Under the pieces are notes generated by a model. That model made no database searches, was not told the DNA's origin, and saw only the letters and a list, made by a program, of their open reading frames with translations. DNA of 64,000 nucleotides, taken from Burkholderiaceae bacterium. GTDB taxonomy: Bacteria > Pseudomonadota > Gammaproteobacteria > Burkholderiales > Burkholderiaceae. The translations under genes were made by a program, and so were the position numbers. Below are positions 56,968 through 64,000 of this stretch, one piece after another. Each line of letters opens with the position of its first letter. Within the stretch, counting starts at the first letter, position 1. The DNA lies in NCBI GenBank assembly GCA_021166835.1, contig JAJPEN010000047.1, positions 124,001 through 188,000 on the forward strand. Reading direction: 5' to 3'.

Positions 56968-57863
56968 CGACTCGCGGCTTCGGCTGCAGCCATGCCCCGA
57001 TAGCGCCGGCGCACGATCGACATCAGCACGCGCTGGATCGGATTGCGGTTGCCGCCGGGCCGCCAGGTACGCACGTAGCGGTTGCGATACGCATCGAACT
57101 GCAGGCACCAGGGGGCGGCCAGCACGCGGCCCCGTCCGAGCAGGATCTTCAGCGCCTCCACCCCGGCGATTCCCGAGCACAACTGGCAGGCCATGCCGGT
57201 GGACGGCCCCTTGTGCGCCGACAGGCTGACCGCCGAAGGATCGACGAGATAGGTGCTCTGCAGGAACGCGGGCGACAGCCCGACGAGGAAGCGCACCGAC
57301 CGCTCGGTCTCGTCGCAGCCCTCCCAACGGAAGTACTCCTCGAAGCTCATCCGCCCGGGCAGGAAGCTGAGCAGCGCGGCGCCCATGCCGATGGGCGCTA
57401 CGGTGACGGCGGGAATGCCGCGCTTCGCGCAGGCATCGAACACCGCCTTGCGCGCGTCGAAGGCGAAGAAATCGAGCCCGTCGACGTACAGGTCGACGTC
57501 GCGCAGGAACTCGTCGAGGTTGGCGGGGGTGACGCCTTCGGGGAAACGGCGCAACTCGATCTCCGGATCGATGTCGTGCGCCATCCGGGCGAGCACCTCG
57601 ACTTTCGGCTCGCCGATCGTGCTCATCGACGCACCGGCCTGGCGGTTGAAGTTCGCCAGCCCGAAGCGATCGAAATCGGCGATCGAGAAGCGCCCCACGC
57701 CGAGTCGCGCGAGCGTGACGAGATGCGAGCCGCCGACGCCGCCCAGGCCGGCGATCGCCACGCGCTTGCGGCGCAGCAGCTGCTGCTCGTCGCGCGTCAC
57801 CCAGCCGATGTTGCGCGAGAAGGCGTCGTCGTAGGAGAAGGCAGGCAGCGATTCGGCGTGCAC
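56955..57863 (-). CDS. ThiF/MoeB-like E1 adenylyltransferase
   Basis: 302 residues from a GTG. No good ribosome site is visible and a start further upstream is possible. GLGGVGG at 39-45 is the nucleotide-binding loop. NFNRQ is the Arg-finger motif of E1 enzymes. The usual second zinc CxxC pair is absent; only ACQLC is present. It activates a carboxylate by adenylation, as in ThiF, MoeB and peptide-modifying E1-like proteins. No ThiS/MoaD-like carrier is nearby, so it may act on a small molecule or a protein C-terminus. Confidence 0.84.
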   Translation of the reverse strand: MHAESLPAFSYDDAFSRNIGWVTRDEQQLLRRKRVAIAGLGGVGGSHLVTLARLGVGRFSIADFDRFGLANFNRQAGASMSTIGEPKVEVLARMAHDIDPEIELRRFPEGVTPANLDEFLRDVDLYVDGLDFFAFDARKAVFDACAKRGIPAVTVAPIGMGAALLSFLPGRMSFEEYFRWEGCDETERSVRFLVGLSPAFLQSTYLVDPSAVSLSAHKGPSTGMACQLCSGIAGVEALKILLGRGRVLAAPWCLQFDAYRNRYVRTWRPGGNRNPIQRVLMSIVRRRYRGMAAAEAASRCTG

Positions 57864-58043
57864 GACAGGCGATGAGGCGATGGGTTCGGAAAACGCCCGG
57901 AACTGGCAGCCGCCACGGGTAAACCCGCAACCGGAGCGTGTCGGTACTGTACGGCATGCCGGGGCAAAGGCCCCGTGCAGGCGCCGCTGCCCGGCGCAGA
58001 TCGGGTCATGGCCGGTCGGCGACCGCTGTCGCCACCACTGCGC

Positions 58044-58082
58044 TATGATGGTTGACCAGATGAGTAGAGATGGTTGGTCAAC
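58044..58082 (+). promoter_or_regulatory. Promoter and operator of the Phd/VapC module
   Basis: TATGAT (-10) at 58044-58049, then GTTGACCA (58051-58058) and its exact inverted repeat TGGTCAAC (58075-58082), which ends at the antitoxin ATG. This suits autorepression by the antitoxin-toxin complex. Confidence 0.65.
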
Positions 58083-58340
58083 ATGCGGGAAGTGCCGGTT
58101 TACGAAGCGAAGACGCGCCTGTCGGAACTGATTGCTGCGGTCGAATCGGGAGAGCGCGTCCTGATCACGCGGCGCGGCGTTCCTGTTGCCCAGCTCGTCG
58201 CCGCAGCAGAGCGCGACAAGCGCCAGCGACAGGAGCGCCGCAAGCGCATCGAGGACGCCTTCGCCGAGTTGAAACGGTACGGCACCGGTGCCTCGCTCGA
58301 CGTTCCGCTGCGCGAAGCGATCGACGAAGGGCGCGACTGA
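58083..58340 (+). CDS. Phd/YefM-family antitoxin
   Basis: 85 residues from the ATG inside the operator. REVPVYEAKTRLSELIAAVE then GERVLITRRGVPVAQLV is the Phd/YefM DNA-binding fold. The C-terminal part would neutralise the toxin. Its stop overlaps the toxin ATG (TGATG). Confidence 0.9.
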   Translation: MREVPVYEAKTRLSELIAAVESGERVLITRRGVPVAQLVAAAERDKRQRQERRKRIEDAFAELKRYGTGASLDVPLREAIDEGRD

Positions 58341-58753
58341 TGCCTTTCGTGCTCGACAATTCCGTCGTGTCGGGTTGGTACCTGCGCGATCAGGCGGATG
58401 ACTACTCCGAGTCGATCGCGCAGCGCCTGCTCGACGACCGGGCGGTGGTACCCGTGATCTGGGAACTCGAACTCGCGAACGTGCTGCGCAGCGCCTGTCG
58501 CCGTCAGCGCCTGCATGCGTCCAGCGCCCAGGAGATCCTGTCTCGCATCGCCGAGTTGCCGATCGACGTCGATCGAATCGCGACGCCTCCGTCGGAGCTT
58601 CTCGCGCTGTCGCTTCGCTTCGACTTGAGCGCCTACGATGCGAGCTACCTCGCACTGGCTTTGCGACTTCAGTTGCCGGTTGCGACGCGAGACGATGCGC
58701 TCCGTGCAGCGGCGCTCGCGTCGGGAGTGGGAGCGGTTTCGGGACGCCAATGA
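58340..58753 (+). CDS. PIN-domain ribonuclease toxin (VapC-like)
   Basis: 137 residues. MPFVLDNSVVSGWYL (Asp6), PVIWELELANVL (Glu), and LSAYDASYLALAL (Asp) form the PIN active site. It is coupled to the Phd-type antitoxin. It is the second VapC-like toxin in the window and unlike the first in sequence. Confidence 0.9.
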   Translation: MPFVLDNSVVSGWYLRDQADDYSESIAQRLLDDRAVVPVIWELELANVLRSACRRQRLHASSAQEILSRIAELPIDVDRIATPPSELLALSLRFDLSAYDASYLALALRLQLPVATRDDALRAAALASGVGAVSGRQ

Positions 58754-58860
58754 CGACCGTTTCACGCCCCCGCGGTTCGGGATTGCTGACGCGACCCCTT
58801 CCAGGACGCCGATCAACGCGCCGATACAATGATCGTTTGCCCGCGCCCCTCTTCCGACTC

Positions 58861-60666
58861 ATGACCGACCCCTCGGCCGACGCGACGAAAGCCACCCCCG
58901 GCACAGGCGCCGGCGCCGCCCCCAGCCACTTCATCCGCACGATCGTCGAAGACGACCTGCGCACCGGCAAGCACGCCGGCCGCCCGTGGGCCGGCCGCCC
59001 CGGCCCGCTCGCCGTGCAGCGCGGCGCGCCCGTCGACCCCGCGCCGATCCGCACGCGCTTCCCGCCGGAGCCCAACGGCTACCTTCACATCGGCCACGCG
59101 AAGTCGATCTGCCTGAACTTCGGGCTCGCCGCCGAGTACGCCGGCCGCTGCCATCTGCGCTTCGACGACACGAATCCCGAGAAGGAGGAGCAGGAGTACG
59201 TCGATTCGATCGTCGAGGCCGTGCACTGGCTCGGCTTCGAATGGAAGGACGCACAGGAAGACAACCTCTATTTCGCCAGCGACTATTTCGACTGGTTCTA
59301 CGAGATGGCCGAGTGGCTCGTGCAGGCGGGTCACGCGTACGTCGACTCGCAGACCGCCGACGAGGTACGTACGCACCGCGGCACGCTCACCGAGCCCGGG
59401 CGCAATTCGCCGTACCGCGACCGCTCGCCCGAGGAGAACCTGCGTCTGCTGCACGAGATGCGCGCAGGCAGGCACGCCGAAGGCACCCAGCTGCTGCGCG
59501 CGAAGATCGACATGGCGTCGCCGAACCTGAACCTGCGCGACCCGGCGCTCTATCGGATCCGCTTCGCAGGGCACCACCGCACGGGCGACGCCTGGTGCCT
59601 GTACCCGATGTACGACTACGCACATCCGCTCGAGGATGCGCTCGAGAACATCACGCACTCGCTGTGCACGCTCGAGTTCGAGGACCACCGGCCGCTGTAC
59701 GACTGGCTGCTCGAGCGGCTCGCAGAGGGCGGTTTCTTCGCGCATCCGCTGCCGCAGCAGATCGAGTTCGCCCGGCTCAACCTCGAATACACGATCACGA
59801 GCAAGCGCAGGCTGCAGGCGCTCGTGCGCAGCGGCGCGGTCGACGGCTGGGACGACCCGCGGATGACGACGATCGCCGGGCTGCGGCGGCGCGGCTACTC
59901 GCCGGAGTCGATCCGCCTGTTCTGCGAACGGATCGGCGTGACGAAGTCCGACTCCTGGATCGAGATGAGCGCGCTCGAGCAGGCGCTGCGCGACGACCTG
60001 GAGCCGAAGGCGCCGCGCGCGGCGGCGGTGCTCGATCCGCTGAAGCTCGTCCTCGACAACTGGCCGGCCGACCGGCTCGACGAATGCGAGGCGCCGGTGC
60101 ACCCGCAGAGGCCCGAGCTGGGCCGGCGGCGCTTTCCGTTCGCCCGCGAATTGTGGATCGAGCGCGAGGACTTCGCCGAGGCGCCGCCGAAGGGCTTCTT
60201 CCGGCTCTACCCCGGCAACCGCGTGCGGTTGCGCTACGGCTATGTCGTCGAATGCACGGGCTGCGAGAAGGACGCCGACGGCAACGTCGTCGCCGTGCAC
60301 GCGAACGCGTTTCTCGATTCGAAGTCGGGCACGCCGGGGGCCGATACGTACAAGGTGAAGGGCAACCTGCACTGGGTGGCGGCGGTCGCGGCAATCGACG
60401 CGGAGGTTCGGCTGTACGAGCGGCTGTTCACCGAGGCGCAACCGGGCGCGGGCGGCACCGATCCGCTCGATTCGCTGAACACGGCGTCGAAGCGCGTGGT
60501 GCAGGCGAAGCTCGAGCCGGGGCTGGCCGATGCGCTGCCCGAATCACGCTGGCAGTTCGAGCGGCACGGCTATTTCGTGGCCGACCGCGTCGATCATCGA
60601 GCCGGGCGGCCGGTGTTCAACCGATCGGTGAGCCTGAAGGAGTCGCGGAGCAATCCGAAGCGCTGA
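58861..60666 (+). CDS. glnS: Glutaminyl-tRNA synthetase with N-terminal insertion
   Basis: 601 residues from the ATG at 58861. RFPPEPNGYLHIGHAKS contains HIGH (76-79). The KMSKS-equivalent is ITSKRRLQ. Anticodon-binding beta barrels follow. Between TGKHAG and RTRFPPEPNG is an insertion of about 22 residues (RPWAGRPGPLAVQRGAPVDP) not found in the forms I know. Length is otherwise as expected. The open frame begins at 58750 but the ATG at 58861 fits better. Confidence 0.94.
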   Translation: MTDPSADATKATPGTGAGAAPSHFIRTIVEDDLRTGKHAGRPWAGRPGPLAVQRGAPVDPAPIRTRFPPEPNGYLHIGHAKSICLNFGLAAEYAGRCHLRFDDTNPEKEEQEYVDSIVEAVHWLGFEWKDAQEDNLYFASDYFDWFYEMAEWLVQAGHAYVDSQTADEVRTHRGTLTEPGRNSPYRDRSPEENLRLLHEMRAGRHAEGTQLLRAKIDMASPNLNLRDPALYRIRFAGHHRTGDAWCLYPMYDYAHPLEDALENITHSLCTLEFEDHRPLYDWLLERLAEGGFFAHPLPQQIEFARLNLEYTITSKRRLQALVRSGAVDGWDDPRMTTIAGLRRRGYSPESIRLFCERIGVTKSDSWIEMSALEQALRDDLEPKAPRAAAVLDPLKLVLDNWPADRLDECEAPVHPQRPELGRRRFPFARELWIEREDFAEAPPKGFFRLYPGNRVRLRYGYVVECTGCEKDADGNVVAVHANAFLDSKSGTPGADTYKVKGNLHWVAAVAAIDAEVRLYERLFTEAQPGAGGTDPLDSLNTASKRVVQAKLEPGLADALPESRWQFERHGYFVADRVDHRAGRPVFNRSVSLKESRSNPKR

Positions 60667-60682
60667 AGGCATTGGCCTTAAG

Positions 60683-60988
60683 ATGCGACCGATGAACGCC
60701 CGCGACATCGAAGCCGCGCTGTTGGCCCGGTGTGTTTCGGTCGCACGAGACCCAGCGCAAGTTGCGCGCGATCCACGCGAGGCGAATGTATTCCAGCTCG
60801 CAGCGATGGTCGTGGAACCCCACTTTCCCCACGAGTCGCGAAGCTTGATGCGGGCCAGTGAGCGCTACTTCATTGCTCATCCCGATCAACGGTTGAGTCC
60901 TGCCGAGGTCGTCCAGCGCGGCTGGGTATCGAACCCGCCCCGGTTGCGCGACTCGCTGACTCATCGGTTTCGCGAGCCGCGAGGCTGA
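60683..60988 (+). CDS. Small hypothetical protein, possible antitoxin partner
   Basis: 101 residues from the first ATG. A second ATG nine bases later is possible. It begins MRPMNARDIEAALLARCVSV and is soluble and helical. It abuts the nucleotidyltransferase gene with no gap, so the two are likely a functional pair, as in AbiE-like or related toxin-antitoxin systems. No conserved family was recognised. Confidence 0.55.
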   Translation: MRPMNARDIEAALLARCVSVARDPAQVARDPREANVFQLAAMVVEPHFPHESRSLMRASERYFIAHPDQRLSPAEVVQRGWVSNPPRLRDSLTHRFREPRG

Positions 60989-61579
60989 ATGCCGACGCAG
61001 CCGATCTTTCACACCGACACGGCACTTGCGAAGGGCCTGCGGGCGCTGCTCGAGCAACTCGAGCAGCGGCTGTCGCTGCACCGCCCTCTGAACGTTTACA
61101 TCGCCGGGGGGATGGCTGTCCACCTCTACACCGCCGGTCGGGTCACAACCGATGTCGACGCGGAGTTCGGCGGGCGCGTCCACCTGCCCAACGACCTGAT
61201 GGTCGAAGTCACGCGGGAAGACGGAACACGGCAGGTCCTCTACCTCGACACGAACTACAACTCGACCTTCGCGCTGATGCACGAGGACTATCTGACAGAC
61301 TCGATCCCGCTGGATCTGGGCGTCGATCAGCTTCGGGTCCGTGTGCTGTCCCCCGTCGACCTCGCCGTGAGCAAGATCGCGCGCTTCGGCGACACCGACC
61401 GCGAAGACATTGCTGCCTTGGTGCGTCTCGGCTTGACGAGCGCCGACGAGATCGAAAAGCGTGCAAAAAGTGCGATGGCCGGGTACATCGGCGGTGAAGC
61501 GATGTTGCGACTGAATATCGACGATGCTGTCGCACTGGCTCGGCGCGCGGAGATGGACCGGTCAAGCTCCAGCCGCTAG
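60989..61579 (+). CDS. DUF6036/AbiEii-like nucleotidyltransferase
   Basis: 196 residues. LNVYIAGGMAVHLYTAGRVT followed by TDVDAEF is the G-G-x-A...D-x-D core of polymerase-beta-type nucleotidyltransferases. LSPVDLAVSKIARFGDTDRED is the mid-domain motif of AbiEii/DUF6036 enzymes. Relatives act as toxins that modify tRNA or as phage-defence factors. The preceding gene may be the antidote. Confidence 0.78.
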   Translation: MPTQPIFHTDTALAKGLRALLEQLEQRLSLHRPLNVYIAGGMAVHLYTAGRVTTDVDAEFGGRVHLPNDLMVEVTREDGTRQVLYLDTNYNSTFALMHEDYLTDSIPLDLGVDQLRVRVLSPVDLAVSKIARFGDTDREDIAALVRLGLTSADEIEKRAKSAMAGYIGGEAMLRLNIDDAVALARRAEMDRSSSSR

Positions 61580-61601
61580 CCGGACACGACATTCACGTCG
61601 T

Positions 61602-62243
61602 TCACAGCACCGCATCTCCCACGAACGGATTACTCGCCCGTTCGTCCCCGAAGGTCGACACCGGCCCGTGTCCGGGCACGAAAGTGACGTCGTCGCCCAG
61701 CGGCCACAGCTTCTGCGTGATCGATGCGATCAGCGTCGCGTGGTCGCCGCGCGGAAAATCGGTGCGCCCGATCGACCCCTGGAACAGCACGTCGCCGACG
61801 ATCGCCAGTCGCAGCTTCGGATGAAAGAACACCACGTGTCCCGGCGTGTGGCCGGGCGTGTGCAGCACTTCGAGCGTCTGCCGGCCGAACGTGACGGTGT
61901 CGCCGTCGACGAGCCAGCGATCGGGCTCGAAGCTCGCTGCGCCGCGCATGCCGAACATCGCGCCCTGCTCGCCCAGCTGCGCGATCCAGAAGCGGTCTTC
62001 CTCGTGCGGGCCTTCGATCGGCACGCCGTGCCGCCGCGCGAAGACGCCGGCCTGGCCGCAGTGGTCGATGTGTCCGTGCGTGAGCAGCACCTTCTCGAGG
62101 CGTGCGCCCTGCGCGGCGAGCGCCGCATCGATGCGATCGAGATCGCCGCCCGGATCGACGACCGCGGCGCGCAGCGTTTCCTCGCAGACGAGCACCGAGC
62201 AGTTCTGCTGGAAGGGCGTGACCGGAACGACGAGCAGCTTCAT
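61602..62243 (-). CDS. MBL-fold metallohydrolase (glyoxalase II-like)
   Basis: 213 residues. THGHIDHCG (metal-binding HxHxDH), HTPGHTPGHVVF, GDVLFQGSIGRTD, and VPGHGPVSTFGDER belong to a YcbL-type or GloB-like group with one zinc domain. Its ATG overlaps the DUF2237 stop (ATGA). Confidence 0.92.
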   Translation of the reverse strand: MKLLVVPVTPFQQNCSVLVCEETLRAAVVDPGGDLDRIDAALAAQGARLEKVLLTHGHIDHCGQAGVFARRHGVPIEGPHEEDRFWIAQLGEQGAMFGMRGAASFEPDRWLVDGDTVTFGRQTLEVLHTPGHTPGHVVFFHPKLRLAIVGDVLFQGSIGRTDFPRGDHATLIASITQKLWPLGDDVTFVPGHGPVSTFGDERASNPFVGDAVL

Positions 62244-62620
62244 TGGGCGCTCCACGCGTGCGCGCGCAGCGCGTCGATCGGAACGACGCGCAGCGCCGCC
62301 TCGTGCGTCGCTTCGAGCACGACGGCGGGCGCTACGCCCGCCCGCCACGCCTCGAGCCAGCGCGCCGCGCACAGGCACCAGCGGTCGCCCGGCTTCAGGC
62401 CGGCGAAGCGCCACTCGGGCCGCGGGGTGACGAGGTCGTTGCCGTGCGCGAGCGAAAACGCGAGGAAGGCCTCGTCCACGCGCACGCAGACGGTATGCTG
62501 GCCGAGGTCCTCGCTGTCGGCTTCGCAGCAGCCGGTGCGAAGGTATCCGGTAAGGGGATCGTAGGAGCAGGCGAGCAGCGGCCCGCCGAGCACGTTGCGG
62601 GAAGGAATCGTCTCGATCAT
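62240..62620 (-). CDS. DUF2237-family protein
   Basis: 126 residues. NVLGGPLLACSYDPLTGYLR, GCCEADSEDLGQHTVCV and FAGLKPGDRWCLCAARW are the conserved DUF2237 blocks, with several invariant Cys. Function unknown. Upstream gene of the MBL operon. Confidence 0.9.
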   Translation of the reverse strand: MIETIPSRNVLGGPLLACSYDPLTGYLRTGCCEADSEDLGQHTVCVRVDEAFLAFSLAHGNDLVTPRPEWRFAGLKPGDRWCLCAARWLEAWRAGVAPAVVLEATHEAALRVVPIDALRAHAWSAQ

Positions 62621-62676
62621 CGATGCGGTGCGGCTTCGGCCATGCCGGTGTTCGCTCTCTTATACCATCGCTCGCG

Positions 62677-64000
62677 ATGAACGATCGCCGCTTTCCCTTC
62701 CACGCTCCGATCCCCGCGCTGCTGGCCGCGTTCCACGGCGGGAAAGACTCGCCGCGCGCGCTGCTCGAGCGCTGCTTCGCCGCCATCGACGCGCACGACG
62801 GGGTCGTGAATGCGCTGCCCACGCGCGTCGATCGCGACGCGGCCCGGGCGGCGGCCGACCGTATCGGCGCGTCGATCGCGCGCGGCGAAGCGGTCGGCCC
62901 GCTCGCCGGCCTGCCGTACTGCGCGAAGGACACGCACGCCACCGCGGGCCTGCGCACTACCTGGGGTTCGCCGATCTTCGCCGACCACGTGCCGGCGGCG
63001 AACGACCCGGTGGTGCAACGCATGCTCGGCGCCGACGCGGTGCTCGTCGCGAAATCGAACACGCCCGAGTTCGCCGCCGGCGCGCAGACCTTCAACCCGG
63101 TGTTCGGCGCGACGCGCCATCCTTTCGATCCGTCGCTCACGGTCGGCGGCTCGACCGGCGGCGGCGCCGCCGCGCTCGCCTGCGGAATGACGATCGTTGC
63201 CGACGGCTCGGATCTCGGCGGCAGCCTGCGCAATCCGGCCAGCTTCTGCGGCGTGGTCGGCATGCGGCCCAGCTCCACGGCGGAACCCGCGCTGCGCAAC
63301 GCGACGAACGTCTTCGGCACGCTGAACCAGATCGGCGCGATGGGCGCGCGCGTGGCCGATCTGCGCCTCGCGCATCGCGCGATCCGCACGCCCGTGGCGC
63401 GCCGCCCGCTCGTCGAGTGGCTCGATGCCTGGGAGCGCGAAGCGCGGCAGCGCGCAGAGCGCGCTTCGCGCCCGCTGCGCCTGGCCTGGTCGATCGACTG
63501 CGGCGGCTCGATGCCGGTCGCTGCCGCCGTCCGCGTCGCCGTCGAGCGGGCGATCGACCGGCTTCGCTCGTGCGGCGTCGAGCTGGTCGAGGCATGGCCC
63601 GATCTGTCGGGCGCCGACGAGTGCTTCCAGGTGCTTCGTGCCGAGTACTTCGTCGAGAACTGGGCCGAGCTGTACGCGACGCAGCGCGCGCATCTGAAGG
63701 ACACCGTCGCCTGGAACATCGAGCAGGGACTGGCGCTCGACGTCGCGCGCATCGCCGCTGCGGCGCGCCTGCGCTCGGCGATCTTCGAGCGCGTCGCGCG
63801 CTTCGTCTCGGGCTTCGACGCGTGGCTGCTGCCGACCGCGCAGGTACTGCCCTTCCCGATCGCCGTCGCCTACCCCACCGAGATCGACGGCGAGCCGCTG
63901 CGCACCTATATCGACTGGGTCGCGAGCTGCTACCGGATCACGGTCAGCGGCCATCCGGCGCTGACGCTTCCGGCGGGTTTCGCGAGCCGGATTCCCGGCG
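62677..64000 (+). CDS. Amidase-signature family protein, 3' truncated by window end
   Basis: The frame runs open from the ATG at 62677 to the last base (441 residues read), so the stop lies outside the window. AKDTH carries the catalytic Lys. GGSTGGGAAALA and GSDLGGSLRNPASFCGVVG carry the cis-Ser and nucleophilic Ser. It hydrolyses an amide. It diverges from the DUF2237-MBL pair. The family has about 470-500 residues, so little is missing. Confidence 0.92.
   Translation, partial: MNDRRFPFHAPIPALLAAFHGGKDSPRALLERCFAAIDAHDGVVNALPTRVDRDAARAAADRIGASIARGEAVGPLAGLPYCAKDTHATAGLRTTWGSPIFADHVPAANDPVVQRMLGADAVLVAKSNTPEFAAGAQTFNPVFGATRHPFDPSLTVGGSTGGGAAALACGMTIVADGSDLGGSLRNPASFCGVVGMRPSSTAEPALRNATNVFGTLNQIGAMGARVADLRLAHRAIRTPVARRPLVEWLDAWEREARQRAERASRPLRLAWSIDCGGSMPVAAAVRVAVERAIDRLRSCGVELVEAWPDLSGADECFQVLRAEYFVENWAELYATQRAHLKDTVAWNIEQGLALDVARIAAAARLRSAIFERVARFVSGFDAWLLPTAQVLPFPIAVAYPTEIDGEPLRTYIDWVASCYRITVSGHPALTLPAGFASRIPG

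Noticed and set aside
57864..57957. Start of the ThiF region at the ATG 57957
   Set aside because: That ATG is in the frame of the downstream permease, not of ThiF, and gives an arginine-rich translation without similarity. GTG 57863 was kept as the ThiF start with reduced certainty.

Overview
The window is a high-GC chromosomal segment that most likely comes from an environmental betaproteobacterium of Burkholderiales type. The evidence is the gene order lptG-lptF/pepA-holC-(small gene)-valS, several Bug-type solute-binding proteins, CaiB and AMDase-like acyl-CoA/malonate enzymes, and PEP-CTERM exported proteins with sigma-54 promoters. It opens inside a gene and closes inside an amidase. 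No rRNA, CRISPR array or complete IS element was seen. One tRNA gene, tRNA-Ala(CGC), is present.

Layout. (1) 1-6430: a five-gene, translationally coupled operon (HyuA/HyuB hydantoinase-type ATP enzyme, VOC protein, PaaK-like CoA ligase, degenerate SDR). It converges on a MeaB GTPase fused to an XdhC/CoxI domain, an MFS transporter, DUF6494, and a MaoC-phosphotransacetylase fusion (6490-10810). (2) 10908-17030: a 6.1-kb genomic island in tRNA-Ala(CGC). It has an 18-bp att duplication, subterminal decamers, a tyrosine integrase, a DUF4062 protein, a serine recombinase behind a res-like site, and small phage-like genes. (3) 17138-34288: core genes (TRAP binding protein, CysB-type regulator, GT39, lptGF, pepA, holC, valS, tusA, NUDIX, DUF364, alaS) with a VapBC module inserted before valS. 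(4) 34484-46037: catabolic and transport accessory genes, including a PEP-CTERM gene, a CaiB remnant, two Bug proteins, an internally deleted enolase-superfamily gene, an AMDase-like decarboxylase, a very short PEP-CTERM protein, a complete Liv-type ABC importer, a 3-hydroxyisobutyrate-dehydrogenase-like enzyme and an FKBP.

(5) 46222-57863 is the most unusual block. It holds an FeeM-like N-acyl amino acid synthase, a ThiF-like E1 adenylyltransferase, a nitroreductase-like flavoprotein, a SAM methyltransferase, two FtsX-type permeases, a LolD-like ATPase, a LolA-like periplasmic carrier and a DUF1302 outer-membrane protein. Two PEP-CTERM genes with near-consensus sigma-54 promoters are interleaved. 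I read it as a candidate pathway that makes an acylated, modified amino acid and carries it to the outer membrane. That function is inferred. (6) 58044-64000: a Phd/VapC toxin-antitoxin module, glnS with an N-terminal insertion, a small gene plus nucleotidyltransferase pair, an MBL hydrolase, DUF2237 and the start of an amidase.

Regulation seen in the sequence: four PEP-CTERM genes each have a -24/-12 element, which suggests one sigma-54 regulon. Both toxin-antitoxin modules have their own operator-like repeats. Overlapping stop/start codons (ATGA, GTGA, TTGA) are common and mark coupled operons.
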